Source: Neoconidiobolus thromboides FSU 785 (Eukaryota > Entomophthoromycota > Entomophthoromycetes > Entomophthorales > Neoconidiobolaceae). Taken from it: DNA of 56,498 nt. The notes below the pieces were generated by a model. It searched no databases. It saw nothing but the letters and a program-made list of their open reading frames with translations, and had not been told where the DNA came from. Made by a program: the position numbers and the translations under genes. The stretch lies in NCBI GenBank assembly GCA_025603075.1, contig MU626392.1, positions 1-56,498 of the forward strand. The letters run 5' to 3'. Below, piece by piece: positions 1-11,877 of this stretch. The first letter of the stretch is position 1. Every line of letters begins with the position of its first letter.

Positions 1-303
1 ATCAAAAGAATATACTGAAGCTATAGTTGATAATAACGCTACTTGCTGACTTTTGTTTCCTGTTTCCCTTAAAGCACTAATTTTATACATTACTTGATTA
101 AGTTTATTATTATCGATAGTAAACTTTGATAATATATCTTTTCTTTGTTTTGTTTTGTTATAAAATTCCATAAACCTTAGGTTGTTATAAGTAGCTCTTA
201 AAATTGATGTAAATAAATTACAATGTTTACATTGTGTACTCCTCCCTATTGTATTAAAATTTTCAAAAATTCCATTTCGAAGTTTAGTTATGAAAGTTTG
301 CAT
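1..303 (-). CDS. Unrecognised protein, 3' end beyond the window edge
   Basis: An open frame starts at an ATG (complement of 301-303) and stays open for 101 codons to the left edge without a stop, which is unlikely by chance in DNA this AT-rich. The N-terminus begins MQTFITKLRNG and is basic and hydrophobic, so a mitochondrial presequence is possible. A C-x-x-C pair (CKHC) lies near residue 25, and the rest is rich in Lys, Asn and Ser with no motif I recognise. The gene is partial because the window ends inside it, and further exons may follow. Function unknown. Confidence 0.45.
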   Translation of the reverse strand, partial: MQTFITKLRNGIFENFNTIGRSTQCKHCNLFTSILRATYNNLRFMEFYNKTKQRKDILSKFTIDNNKLNQVMYKISALRETGNKSQQVALLSTIASVYSFD

Positions 304-920
304 TTTGTTTTTATTGTATCAAACTATATAATATAATAAATATTTTTATCAGCTAAAGTTTTAAATTTTTGGAATTTTTCTAAATCAGGAATTTTATTTC
401 TAAGCTATTAGTTTATAACTTTTATTTTTATACAAATAGCTATCAGGTATTAATACTTTCGATAAAATAGTGTTATATAATATTAAATAGTTTTTTATTT
501 AGTAAAGATCAGTTTTATATTTTTATCATAAAACACTTAAAAAATAATATTTAAACATATCAAAAAATTGATTATATTATAGCATTTAAGTTAATAATAA
601 ATTTTAAATAGCTAGTTTTTAAATGCTAATACAATTATATATAAAAATAAATATACTATTATATTTATATTTAATAGTATTTAGATAAAATATTCATTAT
701 AAGCGAATGTAACTTAATTATCATTAACTTTATTAGGATGCTTATTGATATTAGGAATAATGTAATTTTCAATAAATTCAACTATAAAAAAGTACAAAAA
801 ATGATGAGCAGGCGTTGTCATTGATTTATTAAGTAAATCAAATTTATTTTTTATATTATGATAATATTAAAAGAAATCCATCGTATATTTATATACATTT
901 TTTTAGCTTCTCAGCCGTTA
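304..920. other. AT-rich intergenic region
   Basis: No supported gene. A 35-residue open stretch on the minus strand (714-821, starting MTTPAHHFLYFF) looks somewhat protein-like and lies just downstream of the fragment at 921-1265. I found no splice acceptor that joins the two, so it may be a remnant of the same decayed gene or chance. Confidence 0.4.
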
Positions 921-1265
921 TTACTTATTATTGTTTCCATCTTGTCTTCCTTCGTTTTCACCCCTTTGTAATAATTTAAAACTGCAGTTTACATCCTTTA
1001 AATAAGTTCAGGATTATAAACAATTTTTAAAGTTTGCTTAGGTCTATTACTTTTTGAAAAAGTACCAAAGTAAAATTTTGGTCAAAAATTTATCAATAAA
1101 ATCATGGACCACCTGATCATTGACTCCAATATGCCCTGGCATAGTGACTCTATTAAACTTTAAATTTGGGGTGTTGAAATTGTATTGCCTTTTTAATAAT
1201 TCTGGTGCTTTAAATTTTTCCAGAGAGTGTCCGAAAACGGAGATTCTAACATCAATGTATCCAGT
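921..1265 (-). pseudogene. Gene fragment or decayed gene, family not recognised
   Basis: Two minus-strand blocks, 1066-1265 and 921-981, join in phase through a GTACTT...TGCAG intron and give about 87 residues ending at TAA (921-923). The first block reads like real protein: it has FGHSLEKF, then PELLKRQ, then VTMPGHIGVNDQVVHDF. The frame is closed upstream by a TAA at 1266-1268 and has no in-frame ATG, while an ATG at about 1286 lies in another frame. This suggests a gene that lost its 5' part or took a frameshift. The GHSL string recalls the nucleophile elbow of alpha/beta hydrolases, but that is too weak for an assignment. Confidence 0.35.
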
Positions 1266-1642
1266 TTACTGCTTGTTACTGCCATTTTATAAAATTTGAT
1301 ATTGTAGAAAGTAAATAATAGTATAAATATAAATATTCAAAATAATAGTGAAATATTCTTTGAGTGTTCTTTTTTATTTGAATACCTTTTTAACTAAATT
1401 GGACTGGGTGCACTGAATTTGAACAATACTTATTAGTAATAAAAGATGCTTTTTATTATTAATTTGTTTGTTGTTATTTATTTTCAGTACAGTTTTAGTT
1501 TATAAATCGATTATTATATTTTTAATTACTTATAATAACAAAAATACTTATATAATCAATACCTGGATTTATAAATTTTTTAATATGATATTTAAAAATT
1601 AAATTGAAAAAATAATCATCATAACTTTCTTTAAATAATAAC
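1266..1642. other. AT-rich intergenic region
   Basis: I see no coding frame, RNA gene or repeat here. The stretch lies between the decayed gene fragment and the first MITE copy. Confidence 0.5.
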
Positions 1643-1746
1643 AAACGGGGATGTTTTTTTGGTTTCATTACTTTTCCATTTTTAAGCGCTATTTAAGTAG
1701 AAAGATTGTTAGTAAAATTCTTAAACAAAAAAATACATCCCCAAAC
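1643..1746 (-). mobile_element. MITE copy 1 (minus orientation)
   Basis: Core 1647-1742 begins GGGGATGTTTTTTT and ends ACATCCCC, with AAGCGCT in the middle. It is flanked on both sides by AAAC (1643-1646 and 1743-1746), a clear 4-bp target duplication. Confidence 0.85.
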
Positions 1747-2005
1747 ATTCAAATTTAAGTACTTTAGTTATTTTTGCCAAAAATTTAATTTGATATAAAA
1801 ATAAACTAAAGAGTGGAGATACTTCAGTAAGCTTTTGCTCTAATAAAGTGTTTTACTACTTAATTTTTTTACAACTGAGGATGCTTTTATATTTATTTTT
1901 TTGTAAAATTGTAACATCTCAAAAACACCCATTTTGTCTTTAGATAGCCTGTATAAATAAGCTTAGTATCCTTTTTTTTGTTAATTTGAATCTTCAAAAT
2001 ATAAA

Positions 2006-2110
2006 ATATGGGGATGTATTTTTTCGTTTAAGAATTTTACTAACAATCTTTCCACTCAAATAGCGCTTAAAAGATGAAAAAAGTGATGAAATCAAAAAAC
2101 ACCCTCATAT
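2006..2110 (+). mobile_element. MITE copy 2 (plus orientation)
   Basis: Core 2010-2106 begins GGGGATGTATTTTTTCG, has TAGCGCTTA at the centre and ends AAAACACCCTC. ATAT lies on both sides. It faces copy 1 in inverted orientation across about 260 bp. Confidence 0.85.
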
Positions 2111-2386
2111 CTTAAAGCTAATTTTCACCTTTTAGTCTTTATACAAATATTAAATTGCTTAGAAAAATATTATTTCTTGAGTTTTTAAGCATTTGTACAG
2201 CAGCTCCAGATATATTATCTATCTTGCTGATTGATCCTCTCGTGATCTATTTGAATGTTTATTCTATTTTAATAAAAAGATGTTTGCCTATTAGATTTAA
2301 GATAATCAAAAAAATAAATCAATATCAAACTAATAAAAAACGTAATGTTTAAAAATTTAATAATAAAGAGGCAAAAGTAATGATTT

Positions 2387-4337
2387 TTAATAATGATAAG
2401 CTTCTCCATTCAAAACATCAGTGCTCAAACCATTTGAATTTTTCAAATCATCTTTCAAAATACTTTTAAAAATTTCACTAGCAGGCTAAAAAATGCAGTG
2501 TCACAGTTAAAGGATTGTTAAGAGAATGTATTATACTAATCTTACATGTACATAATTGTCCTTTCTACAGTAATTTTCAATAAATAAATTGTTTTCATCT
2601 TTGCTATTTTTTTGCAAACAAAATAAATATATTTGATCTAAAACAAACATTATAATGTTAATATTTCAATTCAATTCGCATTCTTGTATATACAAAAATA
2701 ATACAATAACTGCAGATATACTTACTATGTAACATTTTCAACATATGGGAATAATAAAAAGGGTCTTCAATACAAATCGATTGGATAAAATTGATCGCCT
2801 CTAAATCTTCAATCTCACTAAAATCATGCCCAATTTTAAATAAAAAATATTCCCCTAATAAAAATAAAAAATATTTTAATAGTTTAAAAATCTCAAGGAT
2901 TTGATTCCTTACCTTTCTCCAACTTTTTCAATAGTTCATATTTAACCGCGTTATCCGGCTCAATTAATATTTTATGATAACAAGAATAAGGTAATTGGTC
3001 CAATTCTTTTTTTTGTTTCTCTTTGACTTCCAAAGTAATACCATTTCGGTTTTTCCTTAATTCCATTGATGTGTTACATTTTGAAAAATCACTATACAGT
3101 TCAATGAAATTCTCTTCGCCCAATTGTAACTAAAAATCATGAGTAAGGAATGGAGAATTTCAAGAATATAGGCCTTACATTAGTCAAATAATTCGAAATT
3201 GTTACTTTTGAAAGTTCGTTGTCTATTAGGAATAAAGTTTCTATTCTAGAATACAATTCTTGTATTGGGATGGTATATACGTTGATATTTACCCTTTTTG
3301 TTTTCTATTAAAGCAGAAAAATTAAAAACAATTTAACTAAAACAATGGTAACTAACATGAACACTTTTAGAATAATAAACTTCTGCGTCATTTGATAACT
3401 TGTATAAATTAACATTAAAAATAACATCGGTGCTAAAATAAAAGAGTATTGGCTCATGAATTTTAGATAAAAACGACTAATATTTATAGTTACTTTCCCT
3501 GTTCCCTAATTATTTTCTCTATTCCATATCTACTTTTCAATTCCATCTCCCATTCTCTACCAATACTTATACCAGCATTAAAAAGTAGCAACCTTATATC
3601 ATTTCCATCATCTAAACTAAAAAATCAACTTCTTATTGCTCATTTAATCACAATTCGTTTTTTTACCTAAACCACTCTTCATCATCTTTTATTAAATGAA
3701 ATAAATTCAAATGATGGAAAATAAATCCAAGCTCTCTATCTTTTTTATTGATATTGTTTAATTCTTCATTTAATTTTCTGATACTTTTCGTTATTAACTG
3801 CTGATACGATATTATAGCTTTGTTTTCGGCAATATCATAGCTGGATGGGGTGAATATCTAAATTATTATAAATATTGATAAAAGAGGTTATTTGAGATTA
3901 TATAATTACGTTTTCATTTTGATAGAATTTCTGGCTTAAATCTATTATCTTTGTCGGTATATATGTGCCATTGTTTTGATAGGTGAAGGACTAATGTATG
4001 TGGATAAAGTTAAAGTTTAATAAATTCAATTCTAACATCTAAATCCTTACCTTGCCGCTTATCTCAGAATAAAAACATCGTTGTATATTACTATGCTTCT
4101 CTATCACATTGATAATTGTATTCCATAGATTTGAGCTTAGATCTAATAAATTTTTCATTGATTATCAATTGTATTCTCTCTTTTTTATTATAGTTTACCT
4201 CGTTTGTAGTTCTCAAAGTCAGCAGATTCATTATTAAAATGAAGATAATCCAAAGGATTATAAATTAGCCATAAATAATTGTTTTTAGTACTTTTAGGTT
4301 GGGTCAAATTGTAAAATAAGTGCTCTTTTAGTTCCAT
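2387..4337 (-). CDS. Orphan protein of 454 residues encoded by 11 exons
   Basis: Exons (5' to 3') are 4337-4199, 4142-4051, 3990-3910, 3857-3667, 3616-3494, 3432-3357, 3304-3179, 3129-2913, 2854-2726, 2637-2546 and 2485-2387. All ten introns are GT..AG, 49-88 nt, and every junction keeps frame, giving 454 residues from MELKEHLFYNL to a TAA. Frame maintenance through ten introns is strong evidence for a functional gene. The protein has no signal peptide or membrane segment. It is rich in Asn, Lys and Ile, with a probable helical, charged stretch at about residues 115-160 and a Lys-rich helix at about 330-355. I do not recognise the family. It is divergent from POL5 across a 360-bp gap, so the two may share a promoter region. 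Confidence 0.75.
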
Positions 4338-4697
4338 TGATTGTTGATGAGAAAGTTAAAAATATCGTCGATATTTTTTTAAATGTGAAGTTTTTGAGTT
4401 TAAAATAGTGTTAAGAAAATTCTAATTTTTATTAAGCGAATTATGGGATCAGGCCAAGTAAAAGTTGATATTAAGTTATATGTTGCTTTTCGTGTTGTAT
4501 ATCATATAATATTGTTCTATATTATTAATATTAATTAATATCATTTTTATACTATTGCAATAATGTTTGTTACACTTTAAAAATTTTAAGTAACATTAAA
4601 TCAATTTTGGCATAAAACTAAAAATCCTATAAAAAAACTTTTATAAAAAATCCAACCCCTAAAAAGCAGAATTCACTTTCATTTTTAATTTCAAAAG
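4338..4697. other. Bidirectional promoter region
   Basis: The 360 bp between two divergent start codons are AT-rich and contain ATATCATATAATATTG-type stretches, but no clear TATA box or conserved element. Both genes probably start transcription here (inference from layout). Confidence 0.4.
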
Positions 4698-7600
4698 ATG
4701 AATTTAAACCAGAAATTGATGCCTTTATTCAGCTCGTTGGCCCTAAATGATAAGACCCAGCGAATCTCAGCAAGTATACAGTTAATCACTTTGTTAAACG
4801 AATATCAAACCGAATTTATTCAAAAACAATCAAAAGGAACTTGGGAAAATCAATTAAATGACATAAAAAATATCAAAGAGTGTTTACATCCTGATGTTTA
4901 TTATTCATTGAATAGGCTTATTAAAGGTTTGGCTTCCGCTAGAGAATCAGCCAGACTTGGATATTCTCTCGCTTTGGCTGAGGTAATTAGAGAGGACTTA
5001 TAGTTAAATTGATGGATAATTAATGATATTTTTTGTTTTAGTTGTTAAGATTATTGAATTACCTACCAGTAAGTATGATAGTGGATTTGATTCTAGAACA
5101 TACTCCTTTAGGTACCAACTCAGAGGTAAATATGAGATTATTTATTATACATTTCATTCATTTATTTGATTAGGAGAATAGAAATCATATGTTTGGAAGA
5201 TTATTTGGGTTGAATAGTATAATAAGATCAAATCTACTGAATCAAAAACAAATTGTATTTGAAGATTGGAAGTTGATTATTAATACTATATTTAATATTT
5301 CCAGTTATAAATCATATTTACTAAATCCTGCTTATGTAGTGTTGGAAGAGTTGGTGTTGGTGGTAAGTTAATTTTATATAATAAATATGTTTTCCTTTTT
5401 TTAATGTGTTACTTCCTGTGTAGGCTAAAAAAAGTGAGCATCAGAAAAAATTAGCAGAAACTCTTTGGGAAGCAGTTAATAAGATTGAGATTGGAAATAG
5501 TGAACATCTGGCTTTTTATCTATTAATTTTGACTAACTTTACGGTATGTTTTTGATGTTATTTTTATTTTATTTTATTACAATATTTAATATATGCCTTT
5601 TATAGGATTCATTAAGTGAAATAGGCAAAGACTTTAAGTTTATTCAGTTAGAAAATTTTGAAGATTTAGGTGAAATACTAGTAAGTTTATATATTATAAT
5701 ATCATAATAATTATAAAAAAATGTCTTTCTAGATTAAAAAATCAACACACGTACCAACTAATTTACCAAGTAGTTGGCAATTATTAATGGACGCTTTCTT
5801 TAAAGAAAACTTATTTACTAATCACTTCAAACTCGATCTCGGTAGATTTTGGGAGATTTGTGTCGAAAGTAAATAATATATTGATATACTAGTATAATAC
5901 AATATTAACAATTTATTTACTATTAAAATAGATACACTATTTAAAATGTATAGGAAAAAAAATATTGAATTCGAAATGCTTGGATTAAAATTATTAAAAG
6001 CAATTATCCCATTGTTAAAAACAAATCAATTTCCACTTATTTTTTCAGAAAAATTAGTCACATTTTTGTATAATGTATCTAATCCAAGCAGTGAAACTTT
6101 CGCTTTAGCAAGTGAAGTTGTAAGTTTATTACTAATTATTTTTATATATGTTAGTATAGTATTAATATACTTATTTTAGTTTAATTTGTTAAATAAAGTA
6201 TTACAGTCAAATCCAATAGTAGGATTCTTAGTAGTAATAATGTTCAGTAATAGTTCTTTAAAAAGAAGAAAGAACGGATTAGTACATGATTTAATTAATG
6301 AGTTTACAAAAACATTGAGCTTAAAATCAATTAATGACTTTATAAATTATTTAATTAAGGTATTTAATGCCGAAGAAGAGTAAATTATAGTATAATAATA
6401 TAATAGTATCAATGCTAACATATTATTCGCTATCATTATTAGATTACAAGGATTATCGCCTTTAGAATCCCAAGAGTGGTCTATTCATCAGATGTCTCAT
6501 GTATTAAAATATGCAAAATTAAAAGGGAGTGAAGATAGCTATATTAAAGTAATGGATTTTTTAACACTCCATTCTTTTTTCAATATCTCATTACCTGATT
6601 TAAATTCTCCAATTGAAATTGTAAGTTAATTTACAATAACTCATATTATTATTATTGTATATTAATACTTCATTGTTTTTATTCTTATCTAGCTACGTAT
6701 TAAGCCCAATTTCGATGTATCTAATGATATCCATCAACTTGCTCAAAATAAGTTACTTTTATTACTAAAAGATAGTTTTAAGATGGCACCATTATCTGAA
6801 GGTAAGAAATAATAAAATAATAAAATAATCTTAACGATGTAATGAATACTAATAACGATTTATAAATAGAAAAAACAGATATAAGAGCTAGAAATGCAGG
6901 ATTTAAACAAAATCAAGAATTATGGATTCAACATGTGAATAAATTTATACAACAATTGAATTTAAGAGTCCAATTAAATCCCATTTTACCTTTATCTTTA
7001 GAATCAAAAGAACAATTGAATAAAGTAGAGCAATTATTAATTACTATTGAGTCAGAGATTGATAGCGATAGAACGAATCCTCACTTTGGTTTCTTTGTTT
7101 TAGTACAATTTCTGGAACTATTTTTAAATATTGATGGTAATGAAGCTGCTGCTTCTATTAAGGTGAATGATTTTTGAAATTTACCATTGTGGAGTATATT
7201 GAGTAATTTTATTTTTCATAGGAAGTCATTATCTGTTATGAAAAAATATATACAGTAAAAAAAGGGAAAAGTAAAAAGAAAGCAGCCATAGAAGGTAATA
7301 ACAATAATAAACATACATTTAGTTGTTAATATTTTTTATCAGCTGATGGTACTGAACCAGTTGATGTATTAGTAGATTTATTGATATCTTATTTAACAAA
7401 GTCCAATACTTTATTTAAAGAAGTAATTGAATTGGTATTTGAAAGATGGTGCAGTTTAATAAAACAATCCACTTTAAGTTTAATATTTGATATTATTAAT
7501 AATAGCGATGAAGATGATTTATTACAAGGGGAAGATGATGAAGAAAATGATGATATTATCGAAATGGATGAAGATGAGATAAATGGAGATATGTTAAATG

Positions 7601-9239
7601 TAGATTTGATTAAAAATATTGCTTTTGATAGCGCAAAGATGGATGATGAGAACGAAGACGAAGAGGATGAGGGGGAGAATGAAGAAGAAAGCAGCGAAGA
7701 AGAAAATAGTGAAAAAGAGGAAAGTGATGACGACGACGAAGGTAGCGAAGAAGATGATGATGATGGAGAACAGGCGGGATTATTAGATGAAGAGTTGGCG
7801 AAAAAGGTTAAGGAAGCTCTTGGAAAAGCTGCAATAACAAGTGACAATGAATCTGACTTGGATGATGAAGAGATGTCAAAAATGGATGCTAATATCGAAG
7901 AAATGTTTAAACAGGCTAAATTGGCAAAAAAACAACAAGAAGGTATAATAATTATATTATACTATATATGTTATATTGTATATTAACATTTTATATTTTT
8001 ATAGAAACTAAAACAAGTATATCTCAACTTAAAGTGAAATTATTAGAATGGATAAGCATCTACATAAATAAACAGGGAGACAATTTAAATATATTATATG
8101 TAATTGAACAATTATTGGTATTTATAAAGAAACATTCAGAAACATCAATCACCAATCAAGCTGACATACTTCCATTTGAAAAAGGATGTAATATACTAAT
8201 TAATAATGTAAAAAAGATTAAATTGAATCAAAAATTTCCAAAAGAAGAAATTAAGAGTGTTTTAGAAAATGCAATTACTTTAACAAATCTCACTAATGAT
8301 TTGGTATATAAAACTTGTTCCAATGTAATTCAGAGTTTATTGGGCGAAATTATTGAATGGGAAAATAAGGATTATGATAAGGTAATTTATTGCTATAATT
8401 TTATAATATAATTTAATAATATTGGTATTAATATTAGATTGTATTAACAACATATACTAAAATCTTAGAAAACTTTTTTGAAAATGGAATGGCAACAACA
8501 AGGGATGGATTATTGATTGATTTGATGAGTTTGTCTCCTAAATTTGGATGGCATTCCGCTACTAAAATCATAGAAAAAGTATCAATCGAGTCTAAAGCAA
8601 ATCGTACAAAAGCTTGGATGGCTTTTGATATCTTACTTAAATTAGTCACTACTAGTCAAAAGAAGGTAATATAATAATAATAATAATAATAATAATATAA
8701 TATAATATGATATAATATAATAATAGTATACTAATAAGTTTAATCTAAAATAGAAATATTTTGATGAAGAAAAAGTCAGTTCATTTATTGAACCATTATA
8801 TACCAAAGTATATTCGATTTTTAAAGCATCGTCACTTTCAAAAGAGCCATCTTCTTTAAAATTAGATCAACTAAAAAAGTTACTTTCCTTTTTGATTAAA
8901 CTTAAATATTATTTGGAATTTAATAATCATTATAAGGTAATTATAATAATATAATATTTTTATTGGTATTTTTATTGATATTTTTATTAGGAATATGATT
9001 TATTTTCAGCTGATGCATTTATATCAATATGTGATAAATTACTTTCACAACCTAACTTTATGAATAATGCACCATTAAGGGATTTAATCTATCAAATTAC
9101 TGGGAAAAGATTTGAGTCTAAAACAAGGTAATTTTTTATCATTATTAAGTGGCAATAAATATTCATATTAATATTTTTATAAAGAACTACCAAATCCAAT
9201 TCAAGTTCCAAACTAAAAAAAGCTAAGCTTAATAATTAA
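4698..9239 (+). CDS. POL5: POL5 / MYBBP1A-like nucleolar rRNA-synthesis factor
   Basis: Eighteen exons splice to 1169 residues: 4698-4982, 5042-5125, 5174-5362, 5424-5543, 5606-5680, 5733-5868, 5932-6119, 6180-6379, 6443-6620, 6693-6801, 6870-7162, 7222-7294, 7343-7942, 8005-8381, 8438-8665, 8754-8936, 8991-9127 and 9185-9239. The N-terminus carries the family hallmarks: MPLFSSLALNDKTQRISAS and then YSLNRLIKGLASARESARLG. HEAT-like helices follow. A long acidic Asp/Glu/Ser tract (exon 13, about 7500-7900) and a basic Lys-rich C-terminus (KLKKAKLNN) match the usual architecture. Yeast Pol5 is an essential nucleolar protein needed for rRNA production and large-subunit assembly; despite its name it is not thought to be a replicative polymerase. 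Intron 15 contains an (AAT)n run at about 8668-8697. Exon 8 uses donor GA|GTAAAT; the alternative GTATTT donor leads to a stop. Confidence 0.88.
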
Positions 9240-9486
9240 GTAAACTAATTCTAAGCAATGCTATTAATACATCTATTTCCCACCTTAACCCCCCTTCTTT
9301 CTATTAAAAATATAGAGTAATGCTTTTATCTTTATTAATGTATTTTTACTTTAATTTTATTTGCCTTTTTTTAATATTTAATACTATAAATTAAATCAAA
9401 TAAAAGTAACTTTTAAAAATTAAAACTAACTTTACTGAACAAATTATAAAAAAAGGGAAAAAAATGAATCCTATAAAAATCATACT

Positions 9487-11474
9487 TTAACTCAACCCAA
9501 TCTTAGCCATTGGTCTTTTCCAAATTTTAATGTGTCCTTTTTTACATGTTGTAATAATTGCTTCTTCCCTGAAAACAATCGAGCATAAAGGATCTTGATG
9601 TACAGATTGGGCCTAACATTTATTTTTAAATAAACATTCTTTAAAGTTTATTATCATAATAGTAATTATTTTACTTACCATCAAGGGCTTCAACATCATC
9701 ACTTGGTTCCTTGATTTCAATGGATGTAATACAGGCCCAATAGTATCCGCGTCTTTAACCCCAACTGTAGAATGTACTGAGTGAATACTTTGTGACCCTC
9801 TTCTAACTCTCTAATATATATTAGCCTTCCATCTTTTCATCTTCGTTAATAGTGCTACTTACCCCTTTAACCTTTGGCAACGCTCTTAACGAGAAATCCC
9901 ATAGCAACAATTGACTATCTTCCCCTACGGAACCAAAGCGATAATTCTCTTCATCACACTTCCAAAAATCAAAAGCTACCCCAGTTACCCAAGCATTATG
10001 TCCTTGACAACGTGCAATGATTTTTTGATCGGGATAGGACCAAATTGTAATCAAATCATCTTGTCCTCCAGTTAATATATATTTACGATCTGGGCTCCAA
10101 CAGACGCAGGTCATACCACCAAAGTAAGATGTAAAGATATCAGTTAAGCTAAAGGGGAAAAAAGGGATCAGTTTTTGCTATAAATAATGTGATTATATAA
10201 TTAACTTACATCTCTTCATGATAATCAATGATTCTCAAACCACCATCTAAACTAACTACAGCCAATAGTGAAAAATCAGGTGAAAAAGCAAATGCTACAG
10301 AAAGAACAAAAGTAAAGTTTAGTTGAAATTTAAAATATAAATCTCGTAATATCAATCACCTGATATAGGTTTTGTGGAAATTTGCCAATGAATTTGTGGG
10401 TTATATTTGGCGGTTAATTTCAAGCTTGGTTTAGTAATGCATACTCTAAATGAATACAAATAAATAAATAACAATAGACAAATGTACAATAGTTTCATTA
10501 CATGCTATTAGGCGTAGGTGAATTAGGTATAAAGCTTTGGTCATCTTTATCCTTATCATAAACAATTAAGGAACCATCTGAATGTCCAACCAGAACTAAA
10601 GTTTCTGAGCCTGGTACCCATTTAATACTTGTTACTGAGCTGTTGTTAATGATACCCTGTGATTATTATGAATATGAATCAATTTTTCATTTTAAATATA
10701 CAAAAAACTTACCTGTTTATTAATTCTCGAATATTTGCTAGATAAAGGATCAAACCAAATTACATCTCCACTAGAAAGACCAATCACTACATCTAATTGT
10801 TCGCCAGAACGTGTTAATTTATTTACATCATGACATGTGGGATACGATTTGGTAAATATTATTTGTGATAAAGGCTCCTAAGTGCAAAAATAGTTAAAAG
10901 AGAACTCTTATTAATGTATAGCCTTCTACTGCTATTTTTCTAACAGAAAAAAGTCTAGACTTACATGAGGCAATTGTATATCAACCCAGTAAAACGCTTT
11001 TCCCACATTGTAAAAAGCATACGTATGTTCCATAGTCCTAGAGAGCAAAATCGAGACTAAATTTTCATGTTGAATTATCTTTTGTACTAAACTGGAATTC
11101 GTTTTTGCTACTGAAGCTTTACTCTTTTTCTTTAAACTTGGTGTAAATAAACTAAATCCTTCTTTATCTAAGATACTAGTTAAATATTCTTTGTTCGTGT
11201 TGACAATACCGCTGCCACTACTAATACTAGTATTATTATTGCTATTGTTGAGATTGGCAGTTGCTTCAGTATCTAAAGTTTCGATGAGTTCCGAGCTGAT
11301 GTTTGGACTTTCTTTTAATTTCGGTTTACTATCTTTAAATTTCACTGTCACTAAAGAGATACTTGTTCCCATTGTACCATTTGGTTGTAATGCTTCGCTA
11401 AGGTATATATCCTCTAATAAATGATATCGTCCCTCCGCCGATATAAAGGCTTGTGTTTGAGGTGGTGGTTGCAT
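9487..11474 (-). CDS. creC: CreC / WDR20-type WD40 protein (partner of a deubiquitinase)
   Basis: Exons are 11474-10965, 10877-10713, 10656-10502, 10445-10360, 10294-10210, 10148-9863, 9810-9679 and 9612-9487. All are in phase and give 514 residues. The order of elements matches fungal CreC: an N-terminal stretch with EGRYHLL, a variable Ser/Asn/Lys-rich linker, then WD40 repeats with [54 protein letters not shown] and [15 protein letters not shown], and a last repeat [12 protein letters not shown]. In Aspergillus, CreC binds and stabilises the ubiquitin protease CreB, which acts in carbon catabolite repression; animal WDR20 activates USP12/46. The gene is convergent with POL5, with about 250 bp between stops. 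No CreB-type peptidase is visible nearby. Confidence 0.88.
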
Positions 11475-11877
11475 TTTTTTAGAGTTTTAATTATTTTTTA
11501 GATTATTAAAGGATTTTTTTTGAATTAGGTTTTTTGTATATGGTTAAATTTATTTTGATTCATTGATTCGTTCACTGAAGGAATCTTTCGCGTATACTAA
11601 GATTCAAGCTTTTGAAAAAGTGGCTTAAAAGTAAATAACAAGTTAGTCAAATATTTGATTCATAATATCAAAATCAAGAACAATTTAGTTATATAATAAT
11701 TTATTAAAAAGAATAGAATATATAAAAAATTATGAAACACTTTCCATATGTTACAACCTATAACTTAAGCCTAATAGAACAATTAAAATAGTCCTCAGTG
11801 AACTTTCCTTAATGAGATAATACAGAAAGTGGCAATTAATACAATCAAAGTTCCCATAATTTACAGTTTGTAACTAC
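11475..11877. other. Intergenic region upstream of the CreC gene
   Basis: AT-rich, with no open frame or repeat that I can support. It holds the CreC promoter side and the 3' side of the RING gene. Confidence 0.5.

Noticed and set aside
1873-1931. Possible shortened MITE (TGAGGATG ... AAAAACACCCA)
   Set aside because: End-like words are present, but the centre is missing and no flanking duplication is seen. It may be a remnant or chance.
2155-2352. 65-codon plus-strand frame
   Set aside because: Starts with TTG, is low-complexity Ile/Leu/Lys sequence, and lies between a MITE and the 3' end of an opposite-strand gene.
7389-7847. 152-codon Ser/Phe-rich frame on the minus strand
   Set aside because: It is the antisense shadow of the POL5 acidic exon: GAA/GAT codons read backwards give Ser and Phe.
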